Assembly (NCBI RefSeq): GCF_003057615.1
Contig: NZ_QAFW01000012.1
Coordinates: forward strand, 1-64,000
Length of the DNA: 64,000 bases
Reading direction: 5' to 3'
From: Metalysinibacillus jejuensis
GTDB lineage: Bacteria; Bacillota; Bacilli; Bacillales_A; Planococcaceae
Shown: piece after piece, positions 16,888 through 27,690 of the stretch
How positions within the stretch are numbered: the stretch's first letter is position 1
Layout of the letters: each line of letters opens with the position of its first letter
The notes under the pieces: generated by a model
The model's database searches: none
The model's input: the letters and a program-made list of their open reading frames with translations, nothing else
What the model was told of the DNA's origin: nothing
Program-made: the position numbers and the translations under genes

Positions 16888-19200
16888 ATGACAACAAAAT
16901 TGATGCCGATGTTACCATTACGAGGGCTTCTCGTTTATCCAAAAATGCGCTTGCACGTGGATGTAGGACGTGACCGTTCAATTGCTGCGCTTGAAGAAGC
17001 GATGGAACGAGATAAACATATTTTTTTAGTAACACAAAAAGAAGTAAAAGTAGAAAATCCAACAGCGCAAGATCTTTATGGTACAGGGACGATTGCTTAT
17101 ATTAAGCAATTAATTAAATTACCGAATGGTACGTTACGTGTATTAGTAGAAGGTGTAGACCGTGCAACGTGGACGAATTATGAAGAAGCACGTAAGTTTA
17201 ATCAAGTACAAGTAACAGTAGTCGCTTCAGAAGTAGAAGAGGATATCGAAACGGCGGCGCTATTACGCATCGCTCATGATTATTTTGCCCGCTTTGCGAA
17301 ATCTTCGAATAAAATTACTGCTGAAACTGTCGCACTTGTAGAAGAAGAAAAAAATCCGAGTAAATGTGCAGATTTAATGATGACACATTTGCCTGTGAAA
17401 ATAGCGGATAAACAAGAAGTGCTCGCGATTGCAAATGTAAAAAAACGCTTAGACTATTTGATTATTCGCATGCATGATGAACTTGAAGTCATCGCTGTCG
17501 AGAAGAAAATTAGTGCGCGCGTAAAAGAAGCGGTCGAAAAAACGCAAAAAGAGTACTATTTACGCGAACAATTAAAAGCGATTCAAGATGAATTAGGCGC
17601 AAGTGAAGGGAAAACGGGCGAAGTAGCCGAACTACGTAAGCGTATTGAACAAGCTGGTATGCCAGAAGCAACGGAAGAAGTTGCGTTAAAGGAATTAAAT
17701 CGCTATGAAAAATTACCGGCTGCTAGTGCAGAAAGTGGCGTCATCCGTAACTATGTAGAGTGGTTAGTTTCACTGCCGTGGACAAAAGCGACAGAAGACC
17801 GTTTATCGATTGAGCATGCGACTGACATTTTAAACCGCGATCACGACGGTTTGGAAAAAGTAAAAGAGCGTATTATTGAATACTTAGCAGTACGACAAAT
17901 GACAAAGTCATTAAGAGGCCCCATCCTTTGTTTAGTCGGCCCTCCTGGGGTAGGTAAAACATCATTAGCACGTTCTGTGGCGGAAAGTTTAGATCGTACA
18001 TTTGTACGTGCATCACTTGGTGGCGTGAGAGATGAATCAGAAATTAGAGGCCACCGTCGTACGTACGTAGGCGCTATGCCTGGACGCATTATTCAAGGTA
18101 TGAAAAAAGCAGGCACGATTAATCCGTTATTTTTATTAGACGAGATTGATAAAATGTCGAATGATTTCCGTGGCGACCCATCTGCAGCAATGCTAGAAGT
18201 GTTAGACCCAGAACAAAACAATACGTTTAGCGATCACTACATTGAAGAGCCTTACGATTTATCAAATGTGCTATTTATAGCTACAGCTAATGATTTAAGT
18301 ACAATTCCAGGTCCGTTGCTTGACCGTATGGAAGTTATTTCGATTTCAGGCTATACCGAACAAGAGAAACTAGCGATTGCTACAAACCATTTAATTCCTA
18401 AACAACGTGAGGAACATGGTTTAACGAAATCGCAAATTATTTTTAAAGAAGAAGCAGTGCTTGATATCATTCGTTATTATACACGTGAAGCTGGGGTGCG
18501 TAACTTAGAGCGTCAAATTGCTACCGTATGTCGTAAAGTGACGAAGATGATTGTAACAGGAGAGCGCAAACGTGTAACAATTAACGCTAAAATGGTTATC
18601 GAGCTATTAGGTAAACATCGCGTGCGTCATGGCAGTGCAGAAAAAGAAAATCAAATAGGTGTAGCAACAGGCCTAGCGTATACTACAGTAGGTGGCGATA
18701 CTTTACAAATCGAAGTAAATATCACACCAGGTAAAGGCAAAATGCAACTTACAGGTAAATTAGGTGATGTCATGAAAGAATCAGCACAAGCTGCTCTATC
18801 TTTCATTCGTTCACGCACAGAGAAGTTAGGCGTAGAAGCAGATTATTTTGATAAACATGATATTCACATTCATGTGCCAGAAGGTGCTGTACCTAAAGAT
18901 GGTCCATCCGCTGGAATTACGATGGCCACAGCGATTGCGTCTGCTATTACGAATAAAGCGATAAAAAAAGAAATCGGAATGACAGGAGAAATTACGTTGC
19001 GTGGTCGAGTATTAGCTATCGGTGGGTTAAAAGAAAAGTCGCTAGGTGCGCACCGTGCAGGTCTAACGACGATTATTTGCCCGAAAGACAATGAGCGTGA
19101 TGTAGATGATATTCCAGAGAGCGTACGCGAGGCGTTAACATTTAAATTTGTAACAGCTGCCGATGATGTTTTAAACCTAGCTTTAGACGGAGGATTTTAA
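16888..19200 (+). CDS. lonA: ATP-dependent protease La (Lon)
   Basis: This 770-aa soluble protease has an N-terminal LON substrate domain ([13 protein letters not shown]), AAA+ Walker [10 protein letters not shown], Walker [10 protein letters not shown], and a C-terminal peptidase domain with catalytic Ser in [12 protein letters not shown] and Lys in [10 protein letters not shown]. The ATG at 16888 follows GGAGGTGG; an in-frame ATG at 16870 sits on that ribosome site. The stop overlaps the ysxC start. Confidence 0.97.
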   Translation: MTTKLMPMLPLRGLLVYPKMRLHVDVGRDRSIAALEEAMERDKHIFLVTQKEVKVENPTAQDLYGTGTIAYIKQLIKLPNGTLRVLVEGVDRATWTNYEEARKFNQVQVTVVASEVEEDIETAALLRIAHDYFARFAKSSNKITAETVALVEEEKNPSKCADLMMTHLPVKIADKQEVLAIANVKKRLDYLIIRMHDELEVIAVEKKISARVKEAVEKTQKEYYLREQLKAIQDELGASEGKTGEVAELRKRIEQAGMPEATEEVALKELNRYEKLPAASAESGVIRNYVEWLVSLPWTKATEDRLSIEHATDILNRDHDGLEKVKERIIEYLAVRQMTKSLRGPILCLVGPPGVGKTSLARSVAESLDRTFVRASLGGVRDESEIRGHRRTYVGAMPGRIIQGMKKAGTINPLFLLDEIDKMSNDFRGDPSAAMLEVLDPEQNNTFSDHYIEEPYDLSNVLFIATANDLSTIPGPLLDRMEVISISGYTEQEKLAIATNHLIPKQREEHGLTKSQIIFKEEAVLDIIRYYTREAGVRNLERQIATVCRKVTKMIVTGERKRVTINAKMVIELLGKHRVRHGSAEKENQIGVATGLAYTTVGGDTLQIEVNITPGKGKMQLTGKLGDVMKESAQAALSFIRSRTEKLGVEADYFDKHDIHIHVPEGAVPKDGPSAGITMATAIASAITNKAIKKEIGMTGEITLRGRVLAIGGLKEKSLGAHRAGLTTIICPKDNERDVDDIPESVREALTFKFVTAADDVLNLALDGGF

Positions 19201-19817
19201 TGATGAATGAAGAGTCACAAAACGATTTTAATATTACCAAGATTCACAATGTAGAGATGGTAATTAGTGCGGTAAAGCCAGAGCAATACCCAGAAGATGG
19301 CTTACCAGAGTTTGCCTTAGCAGGACGTTCTAACGTCGGAAAATCCTCGTTTATTAATCGTATGATTAACCGTAAAAGCATGGCGCGCACGTCTTCTAAA
19401 CCTGGGAAGACACAAACGCTAAACTTTTATAAAATAGAAGAACGACTATTTTTTGTCGACGTACCTGGCTATGGTTATGCTAAAGTTTCGAAGTCAGAGC
19501 GTGCGGCTTGGGGCAAAATGATTGAGCAATATATTACAACGCGCGAACCACTACGCGCTGTTGTACTCATTGTAGATTTGCGCCACAATCCAACAGCAGA
19601 TGATATGATGATGTATGATTTTTTAAAGCATTATAATATTCCGTGTATCGTAATTGCGACGAAAGCGGATAAAATACCTAAAGGCAAATGGGATAAACAT
19701 AAATCAATAATCAAAAAGAAATTAGATATGGTAAAAGGGGATCCTATTATTACATTTTCGTCAGAAAAAAGTCTTGGTATTGAAGAAGCTTGGGCAGAAA
19801 TTAAAAAACGTATGTAA
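19200..19817 (+). CDS. ysxC: Ribosome biogenesis GTPase EngB/YsxC
   Basis: YsxC acts in 50S subunit assembly. The 205-aa protein shows G1 [10 protein letters not shown]2/G3 [14 protein letters not shown] and DVPGYGYA, G4 TKADK and G5 FSSEKSLG. The start ATG overlaps the lonA stop (TAATG), and GACGGAGG lies inside the end of lonA, so translation is coupled. Confidence 0.96.
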   Translation: MMNEESQNDFNITKIHNVEMVISAVKPEQYPEDGLPEFALAGRSNVGKSSFINRMINRKSMARTSSKPGKTQTLNFYKIEERLFFVDVPGYGYAKVSKSERAAWGKMIEQYITTREPLRAVVLIVDLRHNPTADDMMMYDFLKHYNIPCIVIATKADKIPKGKWDKHKSIIKKKLDMVKGDPIITFSSEKSLGIEEAWAEIKKRM

Positions 19818-19819
19818 AA

Positions 19820-19864
19820 AAAGCATCATTCATGTTACGGTTGTAATATGGGTGATGTTTTTCT
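19820..19864 (+). terminator. Probable terminator after ysxC
   Basis: AGCATCATTCAT pairs imperfectly with ATGGGTGATGTT and a T run follows. Confidence 0.6.
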
Positions 19865-19923
19865 TATGGAGAACTTCACATAGAGAGAGAAGAGACGATA
19901 AATGATATAGGAGGTGTATAAGG

Positions 19924-20097
19924 ATGGATATTGCAGCATTAGCCATGAATATGAGCCAAGCAAAGCTTATGCAAGACGTATCGCTAGCAGTAACGAAGCA
20001 AGCGATGGAAATGCAAGAACAACAAACAACTCAACTTGTAGAAATGTTAGATGCACCACACCCAACAGCTGGTCAAAATTTCGATATTTCAATATAA
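19924..20097 (+). CDS. YjfB-like small protein (putative motility family)
   Basis: A 57-aa ORF begins MDIAALAMNMSQAKLMQDVS and ends GQNFDISI, matching the YjfB family (MDIAALSM... ending GxxIDIxV), annotated as putative motility proteins of unknown function. The middle is one Gln/Met-rich helix. AGGAGGTG lies 7 bases upstream. It opens the surface-protein island inserted between ysxC and hemA and is followed 25 bp later by an exported protein. Confidence 0.75.
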   Translation: MDIAALAMNMSQAKLMQDVSLAVTKQAMEMQEQQTTQLVEMLDAPHPTAGQNFDISI

Positions 20098-20122
20098 GTG
20101 CATCTAAAGGAGGAGAGCTACG

Positions 20123-21493
20123 TTGAAGAAGATAGCAGGAGTGCTTTCGACTTTTGTGTTGGCTATGGTGCTAGCTTTTCCATTAGCAGCTCAAGCGAAA
20201 GACAATCTAGGTACAATTACAGGTTCATTGACGAGTATTGACCCGAAAGGTATGTATATTACCGTACAACTTAACCGTTCAACAAATCAAACATTTTATA
20301 TTAACAGCAATACGGTTTATCGCAAAAATAGCGGCGTTGTAGATATTAGTGAAATGTACGTGGGAGATGTGGTGAGTTTAACATTAGCAAGCCCTTCTAG
20401 TTCGCTAGTCACTTCATTAACAATCCAATCGGTAGGAACGCAAGTGGAAAATATTTATCGCGGTACAATTACGGCAGTAAATAGTGCAACAAATCGTTTA
20501 ACGGTACGTAACGAACAACCGTTAGAAGACTGGGAATTTGGCTTCCGTGTTAATGCTAAGCAAACGACGACCAATTTCCAAAGTCGTACACCTATTTACG
20601 TTGGTAATAAAAAAGTAGCAAAAACAGCATTGAAAAAATATATTAATAGTGATGTTTATTATGTGACGACCAAACAATTTGGCAAAGAAGTTATTCAACA
20701 AATGATTGTGCGAGAAAACAATGAACGTACATATTATGAGCCGATGTTAGCAGTCGATACACGTTATAAATTTATGGATTTAGCTAATGTAGGAAGAATG
20801 TACTTCCATGATGGTTCAATCTTAGTACGTAATGGTCGCTTAATTAAACCGACAGGCTTAACAGTAGCTAATCAAGCGTACGTTGTAACAGATGGTCATA
20901 CACGTAATAACTTTGTGCATGTTGCGCAAGTAATGCATGATAGTTTTACGTCAGCTAACTTTGCAGGTCACGAGCTTTATTACGGTAAAATAGAGCAAGT
21001 AAGCGACAACTACTTAATGGAGGTCACCGATGCGGTAAAATATGACCGTAATCGCTGGACATTCACAGATGATGATGTTTTCTCATACAGTAACTCAACA
21101 GTAGCAAAAGTAGATTTGGATGCACAAATCATTTCACTGAAGGCTGAGATGGATCTCTTTAATTATGAAGGTGATTATGCTTACTTTTATGTGAAAGATG
21201 GTCATGTACAAGCGTTACAAATTATTGATCAAGCAGATCACTTAAGTACGGTAACAGCTGTAGGTCGTGTTTCTGACGTAAATCTTAACTTAGGTCAACT
21301 GACGTTAAAAGATGTGGCGCAGTGGCGAGCAAGCGGCTTTGTACAAAGTGGCCGCCTAGTAGATATGACAATCGACCGTGCACTTATTATTAAAGGCGGT
21401 AAAGTCATTGAAGCGAGTCAATTAAAAATGCATGATCGTATCGTTGTAATTTATGATGATGCTTTACAAGCAGCGATTTTGTTAGTGGATTAA
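20123..21493 (+). CDS. Exported protein of unknown function
   Basis: The 456-aa product starts with a signal peptide (hydrophobic core LSTFVLAMVLAFPLAAQA, cleavage probably after AQA). The rest is beta-rich with repeated OB-like segments such as GTITGSLTSIDPKGMYITVQ, GTITAVNSATNRLTV and GRVSDVNLNLGQLTLKD. No enzyme motif, SLH domain or sorting signal is seen. The start is TTG at 20123 after AAGGAGGAGAG. Context suggests a cell-wall or S-layer-associated role. I do not recognise the family. Confidence 0.7.
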   Translation: MKKIAGVLSTFVLAMVLAFPLAAQAKDNLGTITGSLTSIDPKGMYITVQLNRSTNQTFYINSNTVYRKNSGVVDISEMYVGDVVSLTLASPSSSLVTSLTIQSVGTQVENIYRGTITAVNSATNRLTVRNEQPLEDWEFGFRVNAKQTTTNFQSRTPIYVGNKKVAKTALKKYINSDVYYVTTKQFGKEVIQQMIVRENNERTYYEPMLAVDTRYKFMDLANVGRMYFHDGSILVRNGRLIKPTGLTVANQAYVVTDGHTRNNFVHVAQVMHDSFTSANFAGHELYYGKIEQVSDNYLMEVTDAVKYDRNRWTFTDDDVFSYSNSTVAKVDLDAQIISLKAEMDLFNYEGDYAYFYVKDGHVQALQIIDQADHLSTVTAVGRVSDVNLNLGQLTLKDVAQWRASGFVQSGRLVDMTIDRALIIKGGKVIEASQLKMHDRIVVIYDDALQAAILLVD

Positions 21494-21504
21494 GTGTAGT
21501 AAAC

Positions 21505-21534
21505 AAAGGCGTGTAGCACTACACGCCTTTCTTT
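21505..21534 (+). terminator. Intrinsic terminator
   Basis: AAAGGCGTGTA (21505-21515) pairs perfectly with TACACGCCTTT (21520-21530). Confidence 0.85.
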
Positions 21535-21558
21535 ATAAAGAAAGGTAGGCATGATTAA

Positions 21559-23103
21559 GTGAAAAAATTAGCTATCGCTTCTATAGCAATGGTTACGTTG
21601 CTATTTACATCGCCTGCGAAGGCCGAGACACTCGATATGAGTGGCGGTGTGAAAAATAATTATCAATATGAAGAAGTTGTATTTATTTCAGGTCAACCTG
21701 TGCTCTTTAAAGGAGAGGGAAAAGCAATCTCGATTAAAGAATCCAATAAAGGCGGGAAAGCTAAACGCGATATTTCACTGACGTTAACAGGGCCTAGCAA
21801 CCGAGATAAATTAACGCGCAAAATTTCGTATGAGTCAGACGTGATAAGTTACGATAATATCGGGCAAAAAACAGCTGAAGAGAAAATCACAAAATATACA
21901 GAAACGATTGATATTGGTCAAGATAAATACAGTCTAATTGACTATGAATATTCTGATGCACAATTTGTAGATGTGCGACCTGCTTCAGATTACTATTCTG
22001 GCAAAGGTATCACGCGAAAAGTATTTGATCGTAAAGTGAATCGTAACGCACCACAAGAGCGTATTAACGTCAACGTGGAAACGCGTCGTGCAGGCTACGA
22101 AAATTTTTGGGGAGCAACAGAGGCTTTAATTAGTGATTATAATTATGAGCGTGAACTAGACGGTATAGTTGATGAAGAATGGACTGTGACGAATAAAGTG
22201 AACGTTACAAAATCAAGTATTATAGAACTGCAACAAAATTTAGCATCAGGTGTGTCGTATGATGAGTATTATGTCATTGAACGCTATAAAGAAATGGGTT
22301 CTATTTACGAATATGAACTTCCCGACGGTACAATGGACGAAATATCTTTAGAGAAAGCCTATACACCAACGAATAGCGCTTTGCCTGTAGCTAAATTTAA
22401 CGATATCCAAAATTTAGATGATGAAGCCTATGAAGCGATAAAAAAAATGTATGGTTTACAAGTCATTAACGACTACCCAAGCACTATTTTAGGTATTCGT
22501 TCATTTAAACCCGGTGTTTATATTACGCGTGTAGACTTCACATCAGCATTGGCAAAGCTCATTGATTTACGTGTAGATATGCCAGACGAAAAATCGAAAA
22601 CGAAAGCGAAAGGCAAAAATAACACGAGTTATTTCAAGGACTTGCCAGCTACTAATGAAAATTATGAGGCTATCTTACTCGCTGTGCAAAAAGGATTGAC
22701 GACGGGCAATGGCAGATGTGATTTTACGCAGCCACCTATTGTGGAAAAAGCACCTAGCAAAAATAAGCCAGGCATTACAAACCCTTGTAGTTTTTCACCG
22801 AATAATGCATTGACGCGAGAGCATGCGGCAAGCTTTATGATTCGCGCATTAGGTTTACAAAATAACCAAGCGAATATGCAAGCCGTTCACCTGTATTTAG
22901 ATGACGATGCGATTGGAGAAAGTCACCGTAATAATGTGTATTTAGCACAAGAACTAGGTTTAATGCATGGAACTGAAGATAGATTTGAACCTCGTAAAAA
23001 TTTAACGCGTGCACAAGCAATGCGTATGTTAGATCGTTTATTAAAGCATCTAGAAGATGATCTGAAGTCACGCTATGTGAATGATGTCATCTTTTCACAA
23101 TAA
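21559..23103 (+). CDS. S-layer homology (SLH) domain protein
   Basis: This 514-aa exported protein has a signal peptide (AIASIAMVTLLFTSPAKA) and a unique N-terminal domain of about 250 residues. Three divergent SLH modules follow (from about residues 276, 355 and 440; FNDIQ..., YFKDLP..., LYLDDDAIG...FEPRKNLTRAQAMRML). SLH modules bind pyruvylated secondary cell-wall polymer. Only two Cys are present (GRCDF and NPCSF, in the second module) and may form a disulfide. The start is GTG at 21559 with a weak AAAGGTAGG site. The next SLH protein starts 24 bp after the stop. Confidence 0.85.
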   Translation: MKKLAIASIAMVTLLFTSPAKAETLDMSGGVKNNYQYEEVVFISGQPVLFKGEGKAISIKESNKGGKAKRDISLTLTGPSNRDKLTRKISYESDVISYDNIGQKTAEEKITKYTETIDIGQDKYSLIDYEYSDAQFVDVRPASDYYSGKGITRKVFDRKVNRNAPQERINVNVETRRAGYENFWGATEALISDYNYERELDGIVDEEWTVTNKVNVTKSSIIELQQNLASGVSYDEYYVIERYKEMGSIYEYELPDGTMDEISLEKAYTPTNSALPVAKFNDIQNLDDEAYEAIKKMYGLQVINDYPSTILGIRSFKPGVYITRVDFTSALAKLIDLRVDMPDEKSKTKAKGKNNTSYFKDLPATNENYEAILLAVQKGLTTGNGRCDFTQPPIVEKAPSKNKPGITNPCSFSPNNALTREHAASFMIRALGLQNNQANMQAVHLYLDDDAIGESHRNNVYLAQELGLMHGTEDRFEPRKNLTRAQAMRMLDRLLKHLEDDLKSRYVNDVIFSQ

Positions 23104-23127
23104 ATGAAGGAAAGAGAGGGCATAGGG

Positions 23128-26019
23128 ATGAAGTACACACAGAAGTTAATAGCTAGTATGTTAACTTTATTACTCGTTATTACATCATTTTTGCCATTTG
23201 TAGCTGAAGCAGCTTCTTTTACTGATGTGTTGCCAACGAATGGTAAGTACCCTGCAATTAACTGGGCAGTTGAAAATCAAATTATGGACGGCCCTGGTCG
23301 TTTTGAGCCAAATCGTGATGTTTCAGAAGACCTTTTAGTACAAACGATAGCGCGTGCAGATGAGCATTACCAGCAAGCGAATGATGCGGATATGCGCTAT
23401 TTGTTTTATGGCGAATTTAACTTACCGCTAAAAGGTTATGTGAATCGTAATCTTCGTACGCAACCTGTGACACGCGGTGAATTTGCCCGTGTTTTTGCAG
23501 CATTTCGTGGTTATGATTTGAGTGAAATGCAAGCGGTACAATTTTTATATACACAAGGTATCACAACAGGTGTGACGGGCAAAAAAAATTATCCTGATTA
23601 TCAGCCTGAACGCAAGTTAACGAAAGGCGATCTAGCTGTATTTTTATACCGTGCACAACAAAAAGAGAAGTTAGCAGTTAAAGGCTTGTCATTAGCTCCT
23701 GTTGGACGTGATGATAGTAAAGTTACTTTACCCCACGGCTTTGATGGTAACTCTACCGCTGTTTTACCAGAGCCTGAGGAACAAGAAGGTAATGATATCG
23801 TAGGTTCTGAGAGTAGTAAAGGTCTTGTACAAGATGTGCGTATCGAAAAGCAAGAGTTAATTGCGAACGGTGTGGACCGCACGATGATTGAAGTGCAATT
23901 ACAAACATGTGATTTAACGCCAATTGATGAAGAGAAGGTTTACCAGTTCCAAGTGAAATCTAAATTTGGCGCTTACGCAGTAGACGGAGAAGGTAAAGTT
24001 ACACGTAATGTATATACAGATGGCAATACGATTTATGCAGAGATTGTAGCGCCGCAATTGACAAAGTCTGTACGGGACACAATTACATTTGAACTAGTAG
24101 AAAATCCTGATAAAGAAATGAGCTGCTTTGTTGGTAAAAAAATAGAAGTGCCCCTACGCTATGTGCCAAAAGCAGAAATGCGCGTAACGTATGAAGTATG
24201 GGACCCAGATCAACCAGAAGATGAGAATACAAATGTTAAACCACCTGCTATTATTACAGAAACATCACCAGAGTTTTTCCAAGATGGTTTAATTGATGTG
24301 TATAATTTATATGACGGTTACAAGTTTGAAATTGGTCAATTAGCAGAGTTCCGTGACGTACTCGGTGAAATTAGACGTGAGTATATTCATTATGGTAAAT
24401 ATGAAAATGCTGAAGATGATGCGTTAAGCTATGAGAACGCTATTTTAAAATTCGAAAATTACCCAATCGCGTTATGGTTATTTGATCGTATTTTACAAAA
24501 TCGTGTATATGAAGGCATACGCTACCCAGCAGAAATTCATTACAGCCAGGTTGACCCACTGCGCCCGACCTATACAATTCAAGGTATTGATGATGTAATC
24601 GCCTCACAAGCTGAGCAAATTAATGCGGTAGCATCGATTGTACAACTGATGGGATATTTACCGGCAGAAGATAAAATTACGTTAGAACATTACGATAGTA
24701 TTTATTCTATCTGGTCAATTTATGAAAATCTCGGCATTAAAGAAAAGGATGTCTTTTTAGCGTACGAAAAAGGTAAAAAGCTCGGGCAATTAGAGGCGTA
24801 TAAAAAGCGTGTAGATGCTTTAAAAGAAAGTGAAATTATCGCCAATCGTCCTAAAGAGTTTGAACGCTATACAAAAGTTATGGTTAACCTTTATATGCCA
24901 GGTGGAGAAGTAATTACTGACTATCAAGGTGAAGTGAAAGTAACATTTAATGGTGAAGAGCGCCGTGGTCATTTTATTACGAATACATCAAGTGCTCTTG
25001 GAGGGACAGGTGAGCCTGGGACAGCGGTCGTGTATTTTGATTCCATCGTTTATGGAGAGTCAAAAGCACAAGTAGAAATCGTAACGGGCGACAAACAGTA
25101 TGATGATATGTTAAAAAGTGTCATGGTGCCACAAACGCTAGATATTTATACCGACCCACGCTTTGAAACGAATAGCTGTACGCGCGCTACAGAAATCGGT
25201 TTTGTAGTTGACTACTCAGGCTCTATGAAAGCGGTAGACCCTAATAATGACCGTGCGCACTATGTACGCAAAATGATTAAACAATTTGAAGCGGAAAATA
25301 ATATCGTTGTACGTGCAGATACAAAAGGTAAATTGCTTAAAAAAGGGACAACGAAAGAAGTGTTACAACACTCATTATTTGATAACGAGATTGATAAAGG
25401 TGGTACTAACCTTTTAAAATCAACAGAGGTCGTATTTAATCACTTTACTAATAGTAAGCAAACGACAAAAGCTTTAATTGTTATATCAGACGGCAAGACG
25501 TCAGCAGCAAGCATCCGTAAAGTAACGAAAAAAGCGCAAGATCAAGGCATTAAGGTGTATACGATTGGTGTAGGTGAAGGCAAGCAACTTAACAGTCGCA
25601 CGTTAATCCAATTAGCGAACGAAACGCAAGGTGCTTACTTCCATGCGTTAGGACGTCATCAATTCCATAATCACGCACAAACGTTAATTAATTCGATTTT
25701 ATGTAATCGTATTTATGATTCATGTGCGATTAGCGATAATTTATTGCGTAATCCAACAGTCCGTTTACGCAATAACCGAGTGACGATGCAAACACAAGTC
25801 GATGCTACGTGTAATCTTGTGGATAGAGTAATTGTTAAGTATCGTGCAACTAGTGGCGATTTAGAGTTCACGTTAGGTAATCGCAGCAATGTATTGCATA
25901 CAACAACACAGCCGGTTGCACAGTTTACAAACTTAACGTTGAGCAGCAATGTTGAATTTTTAGCTTTAGATAAAGACGGCAACGTGTTAGCGCGCAAAAA
26001 TGTTACGGTTTCACAGTAA
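23128..26019 (+). CDS. SLH and VWA domain surface protein
   Basis: This 963-aa exported protein has a signal peptide ending FVAEAA and SLH-like modules directly after it (FTDVLP...AINWAVENQIMDGPGRFEPN, then ..TQGITTG..). A long middle region of unknown fold follows. A von Willebrand A domain at about 685-855 carries the MIDAS motif DYSGSM, then KGGTN and VISDG. Six Cys, all outside the signal peptide, could make three disulfides. The ATG at 23128 follows AAGAGAGGG and is preferred over an ATG at 23104. It is probably cotranscribed with the upstream SLH gene. A role in adhesion or envelope organisation is inference. Confidence 0.85.
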   Translation: MKYTQKLIASMLTLLLVITSFLPFVAEAASFTDVLPTNGKYPAINWAVENQIMDGPGRFEPNRDVSEDLLVQTIARADEHYQQANDADMRYLFYGEFNLPLKGYVNRNLRTQPVTRGEFARVFAAFRGYDLSEMQAVQFLYTQGITTGVTGKKNYPDYQPERKLTKGDLAVFLYRAQQKEKLAVKGLSLAPVGRDDSKVTLPHGFDGNSTAVLPEPEEQEGNDIVGSESSKGLVQDVRIEKQELIANGVDRTMIEVQLQTCDLTPIDEEKVYQFQVKSKFGAYAVDGEGKVTRNVYTDGNTIYAEIVAPQLTKSVRDTITFELVENPDKEMSCFVGKKIEVPLRYVPKAEMRVTYEVWDPDQPEDENTNVKPPAIITETSPEFFQDGLIDVYNLYDGYKFEIGQLAEFRDVLGEIRREYIHYGKYENAEDDALSYENAILKFENYPIALWLFDRILQNRVYEGIRYPAEIHYSQVDPLRPTYTIQGIDDVIASQAEQINAVASIVQLMGYLPAEDKITLEHYDSIYSIWSIYENLGIKEKDVFLAYEKGKKLGQLEAYKKRVDALKESEIIANRPKEFERYTKVMVNLYMPGGEVITDYQGEVKVTFNGEERRGHFITNTSSALGGTGEPGTAVVYFDSIVYGESKAQVEIVTGDKQYDDMLKSVMVPQTLDIYTDPRFETNSCTRATEIGFVVDYSGSMKAVDPNNDRAHYVRKMIKQFEAENNIVVRADTKGKLLKKGTTKEVLQHSLFDNEIDKGGTNLLKSTEVVFNHFTNSKQTTKALIVISDGKTSAASIRKVTKKAQDQGIKVYTIGVGEGKQLNSRTLIQLANETQGAYFHALGRHQFHNHAQTLINSILCNRIYDSCAISDNLLRNPTVRLRNNRVTMQTQVDATCNLVDRVIVKYRATSGDLEFTLGNRSNVLHTTTQPVAQFTNLTLSSNVEFLALDKDGNVLARKNVTVSQ

Positions 26020-26044
26020 AGAGCGCCCAACAACGTGTAAATAA

Positions 26045-26086
26045 TAAAAATGCGAGGCGATAATTAACATCGTCTCGCATTTTTAT
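26045..26086 (+). terminator. Intrinsic terminator after the surface-protein operon
   Basis: AAAAATGCGAG-GCGAT pairs with ATCG-T-CTCGCATTTTT. Confidence 0.8.
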
Positions 26087-26231
26087 ATTTTCACATATTT
26101 CGTTTTGGTTTTGTATTGTAAGCAACTATGGGATAATGACGTCATAGCGTTCACATTTCTGTTGAGAATTGTTAACGATACTGTGGTATAATTGTTTCAT
26201 GAATTTAGAAGGTGTGAGGTGGCGAAGGTTC

Positions 26232-27593
26232 ATGCATACAATCGTGGTAGGCTTGAATTATAAAACAGCGCCTGTTGAAATTCGCGAGCGTCTTTCGTTT
26301 ATTGAAAGCACGTTACCGAAAGCAATGGAAGCGCTACAACAACAAAAAAGTATTTTAGAAAATATTATCGTATCAACATGTAATCGTACAGAAATTTATG
26401 CGGTCGTAGATCAATTGCATACAGGGCGTCACTATATTAAACAGTTTTTAGCAGACTGGTTTGATTTATCAATTGACGCGTTTGCGCCGTATTTATTTAT
26501 CCATGAAAACGAAGCAGCATTTACGCATTTATTCCGCGTAACAGCTGGCATCGATTCTATGGTGCTTGGCGAGACGCAAATTTTAGGGCAAGTACGTGCA
26601 AGCTTTTTAAATGCACAGACGATTGGTACGACAGGAACGGTATTTAATCACATGTTTAAGCAAGCGGTTACTTTTGCTAAGCGCTCGCATACAGAAACAG
26701 CTATTGGAGAAAATGCTGTGTCTGTATCTTATGCTGCTGTAGAGTTAGCAAAAAAAATCTTTGGCTCATTAAAACGCAAGCATGTTGCCATTTTAGGCGC
26801 AGGTAAAATGGGTGAGCTAGCCATTCAAAACTTACAAGGTAGCGGTGTGGGCAAGATTACGGTTATTAACCGTACATTAGAAAAAGCCGAACTATTAGCT
26901 GAGAAGTTTGAAGGCCAAGCAAAATCCTTACAAGAATTGCAATGTTCAATGTTAGAAGCCGATATTTTAATTACGTCAACAGGCGCGAAAGACTATGTAA
27001 TTGATTATGAATTAATGCAATTTGTAGAGCGTCTACGTAAGGGTAAACCGTTATTTATGGTAGATATTGCGGTACCGCGTGATATTGACCCACGCGTAGG
27101 AGATTTAGAAAATGTATTTTTATATGATATTGATGATATGCAAGGTATCGTAGAAGCTAACTTAGCAGAGCGAGAGCGTGCAGCAACTGAAATTGAAACA
27201 ATGATTGAAACTGAATTAGTTGACTTTGAAAATTGGTTAGCAACTTTAGGTGTCGTACCTGTAATTTCTGCACTGCGTAAAAAAGCTAATGCGATTCAAC
27301 AGCAAACGATGGTAAGTATTGAAAATAAAATGCCAGAGTTAACTGAGCGTGAGCGAAAAATTTTAAATAAACATACGAAATCGATTATTAATCAACTATT
27401 AAAAGATCCGATTTTACAAGTGAAAGAGATTGCTAACGAAAAGAAAGCAAGCGAGCAATTACGCTTATTCCAACAAATTTTCAACCTTGAGGAAGCTGTA
27501 GAGGAAGAAAAGCAAGCGATGGAACAAGTAGAAAAAGATCGCTTAGCACAAATGAAGCAACAAACAACGCCTACGTTGGGTTTATCATTTTAA
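26232..27593 (+). CDS. hemA: Glutamyl-tRNA reductase
   Basis: HemA reduces glutamyl-tRNA to glutamate-1-semialdehyde, the first committed step of heme synthesis. The 453-aa protein starts [20 protein letters not shown], carries the catalytic Cys in [11 protein letters not shown], and has the NADPH site [11 protein letters not shown] and a C-terminal dimerisation helix. I chose ATG 26232 by homology; an in-frame ATG at 26199 would add 11 residues. It leads hemAXCDBL. Confidence 0.95.
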   Translation: MHTIVVGLNYKTAPVEIRERLSFIESTLPKAMEALQQQKSILENIIVSTCNRTEIYAVVDQLHTGRHYIKQFLADWFDLSIDAFAPYLFIHENEAAFTHLFRVTAGIDSMVLGETQILGQVRASFLNAQTIGTTGTVFNHMFKQAVTFAKRSHTETAIGENAVSVSYAAVELAKKIFGSLKRKHVAILGAGKMGELAIQNLQGSGVGKITVINRTLEKAELLAEKFEGQAKSLQELQCSMLEADILITSTGAKDYVIDYELMQFVERLRKGKPLFMVDIAVPRDIDPRVGDLENVFLYDIDDMQGIVEANLAERERAATEIETMIETELVDFENWLATLGVVPVISALRKKANAIQQQTMVSIENKMPELTERERKILNKHTKSIINQLLKDPILQVKEIANEKKASEQLRLFQQIFNLEEAVEEEKQAMEQVEKDRLAQMKQQTTPTLGLSF

Positions 27594-27604
27594 GTAGTAA
27601 GATG

Positions 27605-27660
27605 AGGTGTTTTCGTATCTGTATGATAAAATGTAGATGCGGAAACACCTTTGTTTTTGC
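27605..27660 (+). terminator. Terminator-like hairpin between hemA and hemX
   Basis: AGGTGTTTTCGTATCT (27605-27620) pairs with AGATGCGGAAACACCT (27635-27650), then TTGTTTTT. It would uncouple hemA from the rest of the heme operon or reduce read-through. Confidence 0.75.
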
Positions 27661-27690
27661 GAAAATTTAAAAGTTAAGAAGGGGTAAACG

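Noticed and set aside
16870-16890. Upstream ATG for lonA at 16870
   Set aside because: That ATG overlaps GGAGGTGG, which is the ribosome site for the ATG at 16888.
19914-20126. 70-codon frame over the YjfB-like gene
   Set aside because: The overlapping 57-aa frame from 19924 has the ribosome site and the YjfB signature; this frame does not.
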